Shown: positions 8,989 to 17,473 of the stretch, piece after piece | How positions within the stretch are numbered: the stretch's first letter is position 1 | How the letters are laid out: each line of letters begins with the position of its first letter | Assembly (NCBI GenBank): GCA_963708165.1 | Contig: OY970187.1 | Span: forward strand, 496,001-560,000 | Direction: 5' to 3' | Length of the DNA stretch: 64,000 nt | Source of the DNA: Rubricoccus sp963708165 | GTDB lineage: Bacteria; Bacteroidota; Rhodothermia; Rhodothermales; Rubricoccaceae | The notes under the pieces: model-generated | The model's database searches: none | The model's input: the letters and a program-made list of their open reading frames with translations, nothing else | Told to the model about the DNA's origin: nothing | Translations under genes and position numbers: made by a program

Positions 8989-9468
8989 ATGCGTTCCTGC
9001 CTCCTCGCTCTCGCGTTCGCCGTCGCAGGCTGCTCCGTCTTCGAGCCGGGCGCTGCCGACATGGATCTTCCGACGGCGTTCGTCGACGCTCGCGAAACGT
9101 GGGAGGCTCAGGAGCCGCAGCGCTACGAGTTCGAGATTCAGGATCTGGCAGAGGGCAGCCACGTGCTCCGCATCGTGGTGGAGCGCGGCGAGGTGACGCG
9201 CGTGCTGGTCGATGGCGAGCGCACGGACGCGAGCCGAGGCATGACCATCAGCAGCCTCTTCGATACCATCGAAAGCGCATACCGCGACGGCGCGTACCTC
9301 ATCGAGGCCAACTACTGGGCGGCTCGCAACTATCCCAGATACGCCCGGATCGACCCCGACCGCGAGGTCTCTGGCGACGAGACGGGGTGGCACATCCGCT
9401 ACGTGCGCGGGCTGATTTCCACGCTCACCTGCGACGGCTGCGAGCCCGCAGACCTCTCGGCCCGATAG
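8989..9468 (+). CDS. DUF6174 lipoprotein, copy 2, lacking the cysteine pair
   Basis: A 159-residue paralogue of the preceding gene. The ATG at 8989 opens a lipoprotein signal (MRSCLLALAFAVAGCSVF). The order is the same: DARETWEAQEPQRYEFEI, then a strand where the other copies have CxC but this one has DLAEG, then VERGEVTRVLVDGE, SLFDTIESAY and NYPRYARIDPD. The tail holds a separate CDGC pair near the C-terminus, absent from the other copies. Its TAG stop lies inside a 20-bp perfect tandem duplication (9448-9487), so the duplication did not alter the protein. Confidence 0.68.
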   Translation: MRSCLLALAFAVAGCSVFEPGAADMDLPTAFVDARETWEAQEPQRYEFEIQDLAEGSHVLRIVVERGEVTRVLVDGERTDASRGMTISSLFDTIESAYRDGAYLIEANYWAARNYPRYARIDPDREVSGDETGWHIRYVRGLISTLTCDGCEPADLSAR

Positions 9469-9508
9469 CAGACCTCTCGGCCCGATAGACGCCTCTGGCG
9501 CCAGAGGC
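9448..9508. repeat. 20-bp tandem duplication across a stop codon, then an 18-bp palindrome
   Basis: GCAGACCTCTCGGCCCGATA occurs twice back to back at 9448-9467 and 9468-9487; each copy with its following G contains a TAG. Three bases later the perfect palindrome GCCTCTGGCGCCAGAGGC (9491-9508) follows, in the gap before the third DUF6174 gene. The exact identity of the copies indicates a recent event. Confidence 0.85.
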
Positions 9509-9535
9509 CTCCCCCAACGGTTTCACCCTGCCGCC

Positions 9536-10000
9536 ATGCCCCGCGCGTTCGCTCTGCTTTCCCTCCTCGCGCTGGCCGCGTGTGACGGCTCCTCGCCCTT
9601 TACCAACCGCGCGCCCGACGTGGACACCGTGCCGGTTTCCGCAGGCGACGTAGCCGAGGCGCGGGCGCGCTGGGACGTCTCTGGCGGGAGCACGTACACG
9701 ATGACGCTCCAGCGGTCGTGCTTTTGCGGGCAGGAGGCGCTCGGGCCCTTCGACGTGGGCGTAGAGAGCGGCGCGGTCGTCTCCGTGCGGCGTGGCGGCA
9801 AGACGCTCGAACTCTCTCGTGGCCGAAGCATCGAAGACCTGTTCCTGCTTCTCGACGATGCCCTGGCGGAAGACGCCGCGAGCGTCCGCGCCGCCTTCGA
9901 CACCGCGAGCGGCTATCCCATCGCGCTGAGCATCGACTACAACGAGTTCGTCGCTGACGAGGAGATCGGCTACACGGTCTGGAACGTGGCGCGCCGCTGA
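9536..10000 (+). CDS. DUF6174 lipoprotein, copy 3
   Basis: A 154-residue predicted lipoprotein (lipobox ALAACD). It carries the DUF6174 order: EARARWDVSGGSTYTMTLQ, the cysteine pair CFCG, VESGAVVSVRRGG, SIEDLFLLLDDAL and the SGYPIALSIDYNEF strand. The cysteine pair matches copy 1 and differs from copy 2. It lies 67 bases downstream of copy 2 and is followed by a possible promoter (TAGATTCG at 10071-10078) for the next gene. Role unknown; a small outer-membrane-anchored domain is the most that can be said. Confidence 0.68.
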   Translation: MPRAFALLSLLALAACDGSSPFTNRAPDVDTVPVSAGDVAEARARWDVSGGSTYTMTLQRSCFCGQEALGPFDVGVESGAVVSVRRGGKTLELSRGRSIEDLFLLLDDALAEDAASVRAAFDTASGYPIALSIDYNEFVADEEIGYTVWNVARR

Positions 10001-10166
10001 GCCTGTCGCGCGGGTGGCGCCAGAGGCGTACGCTGTCTTTTCGCGCGCCCTCTGCACGCGCGGCGTCTAGATTCGCCGCTGTTCCCTCGCGAGGGGCCTT
10101 TCACGGGCTCCGGGCACCGCGCAAGGGGGTTGCCCCGTTGTCGCACCCGGAATCTCACCCCCTCCG

Positions 10167-10505
10167 ATGCTCAAGCCCACCGCCGTTCTGTGCCTCGCGC
10201 TCGCCCTGCTGCCTCTGGCGGCCTGCGGCGACGACACGCCACGCGGGCAGATTCAGGTCACTGACCTTCGCCTCGTCCGCCAGCAGGTCGGCTACCCCGA
10301 GCTCTCGGGCCTGGTCATCAACCGCACCGAGCGCGCCATCGTGGCCGACCTCGGCGTGCGCCTGATGGGACCCAACAACCTGCCTATTGGCGATCTGGAG
10401 CGGTTTACGGTCAACAATGTGGCCCCTGGCGACTCGGCGCGATTCCGCCGCCGCCTCGACATCGACGCGCGCGGCGCGCGGCTGGACTACGTCATTCCCG
10501 GCTAG
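10167..10505 (+). CDS. Small FxLYD-like lipoprotein
   Basis: A 112-residue predicted lipoprotein. The signal peptide MLKPTAVLCLALALLPLAAC is followed by a single small beta-sandwich domain: ELSGLVINRTERAIVADLGVR, then NNVAPGDSARFRRRLD, resembling the FxLYD group of extracellular domains found in lipoproteins. The decamer at 10211 supplies the PLAA of the lipobox itself. The segment between the third DUF6174 gene and this one (10001-10166) holds one decamer copy and the TAGATTCG box. Likely surface or periplasmic; no specific function is known. Confidence 0.6.
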   Translation: MLKPTAVLCLALALLPLAACGDDTPRGQIQVTDLRLVRQQVGYPELSGLVINRTERAIVADLGVRLMGPNNLPIGDLERFTVNNVAPGDSARFRRRLDIDARGARLDYVIPG

Positions 10506-10546
10506 CCCGCCCGAGGCCTCTGGCGCTCGCGTGCAGGATGAGGTGG

Positions 10547-10849
10547 TCATGGCAGGGAGTGCCTCTGGCGCCAGAGGCGCGTGTGTTGGATCGGTCTGCT
10601 CCGCGCCGCACGCGGCGACGATGCGCGCGCGCGACTGCTCGCAGCCGGAGGGCTCGAAGTCCTCGGAGGCGCTCGAAGTCCTCGCGGCGCTGTCCACGCG
10701 CGCATCCAGCCTGCCTCGCGAACGATGTGCAAAGCGTCTGGGGCGTCGTGCTGCGTGAACAGCGCCTCGCCCTCTCGCACGTCGACCTCGGCGAAATCGT
10801 CGGGGTGCGCGGAGAGGGCGTCGTGGAGCCAGGAGGGAATGTCGGGCAT
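10547..10849 (-). pseudogene. Broken cyclic-nucleotide-binding domain protein
   Basis: From the ATG at 10849 the minus strand encodes MPDIPSWLHDALSAHPDDF, then EVDVREGEALFTQHDAPDAL and HIVREAGWMRAW. The GEALFTQHDAPDALHIV stretch is the core of a cNMP-binding (Crp/Fnr-type) beta-barrel. After about 55 residues the frame degenerates into RAPPRTSSPPAASS-type sequence. A 19-bp tandem duplication at 10652-10689 lies in the degenerate part and would shift the frame, since 19 is not a multiple of three. Probably a dead regulator fragment; a short functional protein cannot be excluded. Confidence 0.45.
10652..10689. repeat. 19-bp tandem duplication in the broken cNMP gene
   Basis: GCTCGAAGTCCTCG recurs with a 19-base period (10652 and 10671), with small differences at the unit ends (GAGGC against CGGCG). 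It lies where the reading frame of the cNMP-binding protein is lost. Confidence 0.6.
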
Positions 10850-10998
10850 GGGGCGCGCTCGGTCGTTGCGCGCCGAGAGTGCGACTGCCGCGCTCGCCAG
10901 AGGCACGAGACGGCCCACCGGCGGACCGGACCGGCCCTTGCCGCCTTGCGCGGGACGGGGCTCTGGCGAGAGCTTCGCGGCTCACTCCTGCACTTCTC

Positions 10999-11997
10999 AT
11001 GCTCCGCGTCGTTCAACTGGGCCTCGGGCCCATCGGGCAGGCCAGCGCCCGCCTCGCCCTCCAACGCCCCGACCTCCACCTCGTCGGCGCGCTCGACCTC
11101 GACCCCTCGCGCATTGGAAAGGACCTGAGCGATGTGCTCGGCACCGGGGACTCTGCCTCTGGCGTGACCGTGCGCGACGACGCCGAGCAGGCGCTCGCAG
11201 AGCTCAAGCCCGACGTGGTGCTGCACACCACGATCTCGTTTCTGCCCGCCATCGAGAGCCAGCTTATGATGTGCATCGAGGCGGGCGCGCACGTCGTCTC
11301 GTCGTCCGAGGAGTTGTTCTGGCCGTTCGCACGCGACGAGGCGTTCTCGCGACGCGTCGACGAGGCGGCACGCGCCAGAGGCGTCGGCGTGGTGGGCACG
11401 GGCGTCAACCCCGGCTTTGTGATGGACCTGCTTCCCGTTGTCCTCAGTGGCGTGTGCGCGCGCGTGGACCGCGTCGACGTGTCGCGCTCGGTCGACGCCG
11501 GGCGGCGCCGCGGGCCGCTTCAGAAAAAGGTCGGCGCCGGGCTCACGGAACTGGCCTTTCGCGAGAAGGAAAAGGCGGGCGGCTTTGGGCACATCGGCAT
11601 GATCGAGAGCGCGCGCTGCCTCGCAGCCGGGCTGGGCTGGCACGACGCCGAGTTCTCGGAGACGTTTGGGCCGCACATGGCCATGACCGCTCACACGACC
11701 CCGCATGCAACTGTAGAGCCCGGCCAGGTGGCGGGCATCCACCAGACTGCTGAGGTGCGCACCGGCGGCATCCTCCGCGCCACACTCACGCTCACGATGG
11801 CCGTCGGCGCGCCGGACGAGGACCGCGTGAGCATCGCGGGCGACCCGCCGCTAGAGGTCGTGATCGAGGGCGGCACGTTCGGAGACACCGCGACGGTGGC
11901 TGCGCTCGTCAACGCGGTGCCGCGCATCGCGGCCTCGCGCCCGGGTCTGCGCACGATGCTGGACCTGCCCGCGGCGGCGGTCTCGCCTCTGGCGTAG
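10999..11997 (+). CDS. Diaminopentanoate dehydrogenase/DapB-like NAD(P) oxidoreductase
   Basis: A 332-residue cytoplasmic dehydrogenase. The ATG at 10999 starts directly at the Rossmann strand (MLRVVQLGLGPIGQASARLA; GxGxxG at residues 8-13). The N-terminal half follows the dihydrodipicolinate-reductase fold (VVLHTTISFLPAIESQL, then HVVSSSEELFWPF, then GVNPGFVMDLLPVVLSG). The C-terminal half has the EKAGGFGHIGMIESARCLA and RTGGILRATLTL segments of the 2,4-diaminopentanoate dehydrogenase (Ord)-like family. The genome context gives no pathway partner. Substrate is therefore open: an amino-acid-derived imine or a related carbonyl compound is expected. Family confidence is fair, substrate unknown. 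Confidence 0.65.
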   Translation: MLRVVQLGLGPIGQASARLALQRPDLHLVGALDLDPSRIGKDLSDVLGTGDSASGVTVRDDAEQALAELKPDVVLHTTISFLPAIESQLMMCIEAGAHVVSSSEELFWPFARDEAFSRRVDEAARARGVGVVGTGVNPGFVMDLLPVVLSGVCARVDRVDVSRSVDAGRRRGPLQKKVGAGLTELAFREKEKAGGFGHIGMIESARCLAAGLGWHDAEFSETFGPHMAMTAHTTPHATVEPGQVAGIHQTAEVRTGGILRATLTLTMAVGAPDEDRVSIAGDPPLEVVIEGGTFGDTATVAALVNAVPRIAASRPGLRTMLDLPAAAVSPLA

Positions 11998-12166
11998 GCG
12001 GGTTCTCGGTATGACGCCCGGTTTCGCCCCTGGCGCCAGAGGCGTGATTGAGCGTTCCCGTCCCCCTTGCGTGCGAGAGGGGGACAGACCGAGCCCCGGC
12101 GAGGTCGTGGGGATGTGCCGCGCCCGGCCGCTGGCGCCAAAGGGCTTGCGCCAGAGGCCTCCGGCG

Positions 12167-12787
12167 CTACTCCCTCCCCTGCGCGATCTGGCGCGAGAGC
12201 TTGGCGGCGCTCCACGCGCTGAGCGCGAGCGCGAGGATCACGCCCAGGCCGATGGCCCAGAGCGCCATCCGCGCCATGTCCCCCGCCTCGGCGCCAGAGG
12301 CGGAAGCAGCTTCGCGGTTGATCGCTGCGAGCGCGTCCAGCCGGGAGCGCACGGTCTCGAAGGCGGGCGCGAACTCGGACGCGTAGGCCGCTCTGGCGTC
12401 GTCGCCAGAGGCTGCGCCGATGGCGGTGTAGGCGGCGGTGTAGGTGCCGTAGGCCTCGCCTAGATCGTCCAACAGCGGCTGCTCGCCGCCGATGGTGACG
12501 TTGCCCGCGGCCGTCTCGAAGGCCGCCTCGAATCGAGGGCGCGCGGCGTCGGCGATCGCGCCAGCCTCTGGCGCGCGGCCGAGCAGGAGCAACAACGCCG
12601 CGCTGTCGATGCGCTCGATTGCTACGTTCATCTCGGACGCCGCCTCCAAGCTGCGTTCGTTTTCCAGCAGCACGGAGTCCACCGCGCCGCCCAGCCCCTG
12701 GATCACGGCGAACGCGACGAGCGCGATGAGGAGGATCGGGATGAGGAGCACACCGAACCCGGCGGCGATCTGGTTGCGGAGCGTCAT
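12167..12787 (-). CDS. Four-helix-bundle (MCP-type) sensor domain protein without output domain
   Basis: A 206-residue membrane protein. It has an N-terminal membrane helix (FGVLLIPILLIALVAFAVI), about 140 residues of alanine- and glutamate-rich helical periplasmic domain like the 4HB_MCP sensor family, a second helix (MALWAIGLGVILALALSAW), and then only about ten residues (AAKLSRQIAQGRE). There is no HAMP, kinase or methyl-accepting domain. The ATG at 12787 lies 9 bases after the ktrB stop, so it is most likely the last gene of the potassium-uptake operon; a GTG two codons upstream is possible. It may sense ions or redox state for the transporters. That role is inferred from position only. 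Confidence 0.6.
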   Translation of the reverse strand: MTLRNQIAAGFGVLLIPILLIALVAFAVIQGLGGAVDSVLLENERSLEAASEMNVAIERIDSAALLLLLGRAPEAGAIADAARPRFEAAFETAAGNVTIGGEQPLLDDLGEAYGTYTAAYTAIGAASGDDARAAYASEFAPAFETVRSRLDALAAINREAASASGAEAGDMARMALWAIGLGVILALALSAWSAAKLSRQIAQGRE

Positions 12788-12796
12788 GGCCACAGG

Positions 12797-14143
12797 CTAG
12801 AGAACGACATCGGCCTCGGTGCCGACCTCGGCCGAGTCGTCGTCGCGGAGGAAGAGAGCGGAGCCGAAGGAAAGCGGTCCCAGGCGTCCGGCGAACATGA
12901 GGAGCACGATCACCAACTTACCCAGCGGGCTCAGGTCTCCGGTGGCGCCCATCGAGAGCCCGACCGTTCCGAGCGCGCTCGTGGCCTCGAAGACCAAGAG
13001 GTCGAAGGTCTGCGCTTCGGTGAGCGCGAGCAGGAAGATGCCCGTCGCGAGAACAGTGACGTAAAACGCGAACGACGCCGTCGCCGCGGTGATGCGGTCA
13101 GCGGGGACGCGGCGGCGCCAAAACGTGACCGTGGTCTGACCGCGCAGCACGCTTCGCATGACGGCGTAGACCGCCGAGAGCGTCGTCGTTTTCATGCCGC
13201 CGCCCGTACCCGAAGGAGACGCGCCGACCAGCATCAGGAGCAGCATCACCACCATCGCGCCCTGCGAAAACGCACCGATGGGCGCCGTGTTGAAGCCCAC
13301 CGTCGTCATAGCAGTCATGGCCTGGAAAAACGATTCCAGCAGGTGTTGCGCGGGCGCTGCATTGAGTGCCTGCTGTTCGGTCAGGAACAGGAGTCCCACT
13401 CCGGCCACCATGAGGAGCATCGTGAGCCGCAGGATGATCCGGCTCGTAAACGTGAGGTGCTTCTGGCGCCCCGTAACCACCCGCCACCCATCCACGGCGA
13501 CGATAAAGCCGATGGCGCCCAGCAGCGCCAGCACCGAGATGACCGCGTTGACGCCCACATTGCCCGCGAACGACTCCAGGCTGGTATCGAACAGGCTAAA
13601 GCCCGCCGTGCAAAACGCGCTGATGGAGTGGAAGATGGCTTGGTAGCCCGCGTTTTCCACGCCCGCGCTCGAAAAGAGCGCCCACAACAGCGCTGCGCCG
13701 ATGACCTCGGCGACGACCGTAAACACGATCACACCGCGCACGAACTCGTCCAGAGCAAAGCTCTTCGGCATCGCGAAATCGCTGGAGAGCATCCGCTCGC
13801 GGCTTTGAGTGAGCTTGCGCCCGCGCGTGAGCACGATAAACGAGCCCATCGTCATGTAGCCGATCCCACCGATCTGGATCAGCAGCAAGATCACCAGTTC
13901 GCCGAAAAGCGTGTACGACCCCGCCGGGCTCACCGTCGCGAGGCCCGTGGTGGAGACGGCGCTCGTGGCGATAAACAGGTGGTCCAGCGCCGACGTGCCC
14001 GTGACTTGGTGGGCGACCGGCAGCGAGAGCAGAATCCAGCCCACCACGATGCACGTGAAATAGCCCAGGAACACCAGCTTGACCGGGGGCACGCCGCGGA
14101 ATGCGCGCGCGACGGTGGCGCGGTAGCGAAGGGAACGATTCAT
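12797..14143 (-). CDS. ktrB: KtrB-type potassium channel subunit
   Basis: A 448-residue membrane protein of the TrkH/KtrB superfamily that conducts K+ through four M1-P-M2 repeats. The four selectivity-filter segments are visible: SAVSTTGLAT, SAFCTAGFSLF, MTTVGFNTAPI and ALGTVGLSMG. Each has the conserved glycine. Size and the short N-terminus match KtrB (about 450) rather than TrkH. It follows trkH by 88 bases, with a palindromic decamer pair between. It probably uses the TrkA/KtrA-type RCK subunit encoded two genes upstream. No exact decamer is found inside this membrane-dense gene. Confidence 0.88.
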   Translation of the reverse strand: MNRSLRYRATVARAFRGVPPVKLVFLGYFTCIVVGWILLSLPVAHQVTGTSALDHLFIATSAVSTTGLATVSPAGSYTLFGELVILLLIQIGGIGYMTMGSFIVLTRGRKLTQSRERMLSSDFAMPKSFALDEFVRGVIVFTVVAEVIGAALLWALFSSAGVENAGYQAIFHSISAFCTAGFSLFDTSLESFAGNVGVNAVISVLALLGAIGFIVAVDGWRVVTGRQKHLTFTSRIILRLTMLLMVAGVGLLFLTEQQALNAAPAQHLLESFFQAMTAMTTVGFNTAPIGAFSQGAMVVMLLLMLVGASPSGTGGGMKTTTLSAVYAVMRSVLRGQTTVTFWRRRVPADRITAATASFAFYVTVLATGIFLLALTEAQTFDLLVFEATSALGTVGLSMGATGDLSPLGKLVIVLLMFAGRLGPLSFGSALFLRDDDSAEVGTEADVVL

Positions 14144-14211
14144 AGACGATGCGCCAGAGGCCTCTGGCGGGACGAAGGGTCTATAAAGTGAGACGGTGCA
14201 GGCGTGCGGTA

Positions 14212-14229
14212 GCCTCTGGCGCCAGAGGC
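14212..14229. repeat. Perfect 18-bp decamer palindrome between trkH and ktrB
   Basis: GCCTCTGGCGCCAGAGGC begins two bases past the trkH stop. A second, tail-to-tail pair (GCGCCAGAGGCCTCTGGCGG) lies at 14151-14170 just before the ktrB start. Two such hairpins inside an operon could attenuate downstream expression. Confidence 0.8.
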
Positions 14230-14231
14230 GG

Positions 14232-16040
14232 CTATCGCTTCCAGAAGCCGGGCGTGAAGAGGAGCAGGACCGTAAAGATCTCCAACCGGCCCGCCATCAT
14301 GAGCAGCGAGAGCACCCACTTGCCCAGGGCTGGTACGTGCGTGTAGTTCTCCGTCGGGCCCATCGTGCCAAAGGCCGGGCCCACGTTCCCGACGCACGAG
14401 AAGGTGGCGGTGAGCGCACTCATCCAGTCCAGCCCGAGAAAGGCCATGACCAGCGTGCCGAGCCCGATCAAGCCCACGTAGAGCACGATGAACGAGAGCA
14501 CGTTGCGCATGATGCCGTCGGGCACCACGCGGTGGTCCAGGCGGATGGGCAGGATGGCCTGCGGATGCACGAGCTGGCGCATCTCGCGGAACGAGTTCTT
14601 CAGGATGAGAAGCACACGCACCACCTTGACGCCGCCGCCGGTGCTGCCCGCCATGCCGCCCACAAAGAAGAGCGACAGCAGCACGCCCACCGCCAGAGGC
14701 GGCCACACCTCGTAGTCGGCGGTGCCGAAGCCGGTCGTGGTGATGATGGCGGCGGCCTGGAAGGCGGAGTAGCGCAGCGCGTCCGCGAAGCGGTCGTAGG
14801 TGATGACCTCGCGGCCGCGCACCTGCGTCGCTTCGGTGCCCGCACCGCCGCCGATGTCGTCTCCGCCCTCACGCGGGGCGTCGCTCGTGACAGATTCCTC
14901 GACGCGTACGCCCGCCTCTGGCGGAGTGGCGGCGGCGGCCTCTGGCGCCGGAGGCGGCGCACCTGCAGGTGTGCTCTCGCCAGAGGCCAGCACCACCTCG
15001 CCGTCGAGCGTGACGGGGCCGGGGAGCAGGTCGTTGGTGGGGCTCCACAGCGAGAAGGTGAGCAGCGCCGTCGCGCCGAGCACGATGGCGAAGTAGACGC
15101 GCAGTTCCTCGCTCTGCAGCAGCGGCTTGACGTTGCGGTGCAGAAGCTGGTAGTGCAGGGCGAAGTTCATGCCCGCCAGCAGCATAAAGACCGTGATCAC
15201 CCAGTCGATGTACGCCGATCCGTACTGCCCGACGCTGCCGTTCTCGGTCGAGAAGCCGCCCGTCGCGAGCGTCGCGAAGGCGTGGTTGACGGCGTCGAAG
15301 AGCGACATCACCGGCAGCAGCAGCAGGATCTGGATCACAGTCAGGCCGACGTAGATGGCCCAGAGGCGCTTGGCCGTTTCGGTCACGCGCGGCGTGAGCT
15401 TATCGGCACTCGGGCCGGGCACCTCGGCTTTGAAGAGTTGCATCCCGCCCACGCCCAGCATGGGCAGCACGGCAATCGCGAGCACGACGACGCCCATGCC
15501 GCCCAGCCAGTGCGTGAGGCTGCGCCAGAACAGAAACGAGTTGGGCACGGCCTCGATGGCAGGCGTGTCGGTTCCGCCCAGGATCGTGGCGCCGGTCGTG
15601 GTAAAGCCGCTCATGACCTCGAAAAAGGCGTCGCCCATCGAGTCCAGCACGCCGGTCATCAGCCACGGCAGCGCGCCGACAAGCGAGAGCACCCACCACG
15701 CGAGCGCGACGATCGCGAAGCCCTCGCGCACGCGCAACTCGCCCTGGGGGCGGTACGCCGCCCACAGCCCACCGCCGAGGGCGACCGATCCTGCCGCGGT
15801 CACGGCGAAGCCCCACCACTCGGCCTCGCCGTAGAACAGCGCCACGCCCATCGGCGCCAGAAGCGAGACGCCGAGCGCGCCGAGCAGCGCGCCAAGAACG
15901 CCGGAGATGGCTTTAAAATCGATCAGGAGGGCTCGGAGGACGCCAGAGGCTCTAGCAGATTGTACCCCGGCGGGTTGCGCCCCGGCGGGTTGCGCCTCTG
16001 GCGCCCGAGGCGAGCGTGCCGGAGAGAGATGTCGCGTCAC
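14232..16040 (-). CDS. trkH: TrkH-type potassium uptake protein with a large hydrophilic insertion
   Basis: A 602-residue K+ channel subunit. Selectivity-filter segments are SGFTTTGATIL, FATLATGGFST, IITTTGFGTADY and CVGNVGPAFGTMG. The GTG start at 16040 overlaps the restored trkA stop (GTGA), supporting coupled translation. The N-terminal 30 residues are repeat-encoded (PEAQPAGAQPAG from two 15-bp units). Between the third and fourth pore repeats is an unusual insertion of about 75 residues (about 14800-15030), rich in Pro, Ala, Gly and Glu and containing three decamers. Typical TrkH proteins are about 480-500 residues, so these two additions account for the excess. Transport function should be kept, as all filters are intact. 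Confidence 0.9.
   Translation of the reverse strand: MTRHLSPARSPRAPEAQPAGAQPAGVQSARASGVLRALLIDFKAISGVLGALLGALGVSLLAPMGVALFYGEAEWWGFAVTAAGSVALGGGLWAAYRPQGELRVREGFAIVALAWWVLSLVGALPWLMTGVLDSMGDAFFEVMSGFTTTGATILGGTDTPAIEAVPNSFLFWRSLTHWLGGMGVVVLAIAVLPMLGVGGMQLFKAEVPGPSADKLTPRVTETAKRLWAIYVGLTVIQILLLLPVMSLFDAVNHAFATLATGGFSTENGSVGQYGSAYIDWVITVFMLLAGMNFALHYQLLHRNVKPLLQSEELRVYFAIVLGATALLTFSLWSPTNDLLPGPVTLDGEVVLASGESTPAGAPPPAPEAAAATPPEAGVRVEESVTSDAPREGGDDIGGGAGTEATQVRGREVITYDRFADALRYSAFQAAAIITTTGFGTADYEVWPPLAVGVLLSLFFVGGMAGSTGGGVKVVRVLLILKNSFREMRQLVHPQAILPIRLDHRVVPDGIMRNVLSFIVLYVGLIGLGTLVMAFLGLDWMSALTATFSCVGNVGPAFGTMGPTENYTHVPALGKWVLSLLMMAGRLEIFTVLLLFTPGFWKR
15966..16003. repeat. Two 15-bp units joined to a decamer inside trkH
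   Basis: CCCGGCGGGTTGCGC occurs twice in tandem (15966-15980, 15981-15995) and runs straight into CTCTGGCG. The same composite is found near 20676-20715 and 55007-55030, and in complementary orientation at 5706-5745 and 27650-27740. Here it encodes the Ala-Gln-Pro-Ala-Gly repeats of the TrkH N-terminus. Confidence 0.8.
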
Positions 16041-17417
16041 GCCGCGAAAAGAGACTCCACGTCACCGACGCGCTCGGGCGTGGCGAAGACGATGACGCGG
16101 TTGCCCGGCTGCCACGACGGTCTGCCCGGTCGCGATCTCGACGCGGTCTCCCACGACAGCGCCGACGAGCACGCCGCTCGGCAGCTTGAGCTTCGCCAGA
16201 GGCCCGCGCGTGATGCGCGAGCCGGGGTCGGCGACGAGTTCGAGGATCTCGGCGTCCAGGCCCTGAACCGTGGCGACGGAGCGGACGTGGGCGCCGCGGA
16301 GAAAGCGCAGGACCTCGCGGGAGACGGCAAGTTTCTGGCTTACCGCCGCATCCAGACCGATGGTCTGTGCGACAGGGATGTAAGAGCTTTTGGAGAGCAG
16401 CGCGACAGTTTTCTTGACGCCGAGGTGCTTCGCCATGAGGCACGAGACGAGGTTGGATTCCTCGTCGGCGGTGACGGCCACGACGGCGTCGGTTTCGGCG
16501 AGGCCTTCGCGGGCGAGAAAGTCGATATCGGCCGGGTCGCCGTGGAGCACGAGCACGCCTTCGAGGGTTTCCGCCAGCGTCTCGGCGCGAGCGCGGTCGC
16601 TCTCGACGAGTTTGACCTGCATCGCGAAGGCATCGCGCCCGGTGCCGGTCCGCGTGGCCAGCCCTGCCGCCACGCGCGCGCCGACCGTCGTGCCACCGAG
16701 GATCATGGCGGTGCGGAGCCGCCCGGCTTCCTTGCCCAAGAGGTGCGCCACCTGGCCCACCTGGCCGCTCGGCACGAGCACGAACACCTGATCGTTGCGC
16801 TGGATGGTCGCCTTGCCGCTGGGCACGATCGTGCGGACGCCTCTGGCGATGCCCATCACGCGAAACGCGAGGTGACTGCCCGCCCGCGCGAGGTCGATGA
16901 GCGTCATGCCGATCACGGGCGACTCCGGGTCGACACGCAGGCCGACGAGTTGGACGCGCTCGCCGCAGAAGCCCACCACGTCGGTCGCCGACGCGCGGCG
17001 CAGCAGCGAGATGACCTCGTTGGCCGTCGACTGCTCCGGGTGGATGATGTGGTCGATGCCGAAGTCGGAGAGCTTCATCACAGCATCCAAGCCGTCGAAC
17101 TCGCTCGACCGAATACGTGCGATCGTGACGGTCTCGTCAGAGGGCTTGCCCACGCGCTCGGCAATCATCGACGCGATGATGTTGACCTCATCCACGTCCG
17201 TCACCGCCACTAGCAGGTCCGCGTCCAGGATCCTCGCCTCGTGCAGCGTGGCGACGCTTGTGCCGGAGCCTTCGATGGCGAGCACGTCCAGCGTCTCGCG
17301 CACGTTCGCGATCCGCTCCGGGTCGGTGTCGATAACCGTCACGTCGTGACGCTGGAAGGAGAGCATCCGGGCAACGTCGTAGCCGACGTCTCCGGCGCCG
17401 ACGATGATCGCGCGCAT
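16037..17417 (-). CDS. trkA: TrkA potassium-uptake regulatory (RCK) subunit, frameshift near 16120
   Basis: A cytoplasmic NAD(H)-binding gating subunit with two RCK units. The first Rossmann motif is GAGDVGYDVA at residues 7-16 with the acidic strand-end VIDTDPERI; the second begins near residue 233 (GGTTVGARVA). RCK-C domains follow each (VGLRVDPESPVIGMTL; GPLAKLKLPSGVLVGAVV). The frame breaks after VEIATGQTVV: an extra base near 16120 leads away from the proper end GNRVIVFATPERVGDVESLF, which lies in the next frame and stops at 16037. Reconstructed length is 459, the usual TrkA size. First gene of the K+ operon, followed directly by trkH. The break looks like a sequencing insertion. Confidence 0.9.
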
Positions 17418-17473
17418 GGCAGGGCCTGTGGCCCAGGGTGAAGCGTTCCGAAGCTACTCGCGCGGGTGTGCAG

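Noticed and set aside
14196..17213. A 1,005-codon open frame on the plus strand opposite trkA and trkH
   Set aside because: It is antisense to two clearly conserved genes, has arginine/histidine/glutamine-rich composition without domains, and results from the GC-rich third positions of the real genes.
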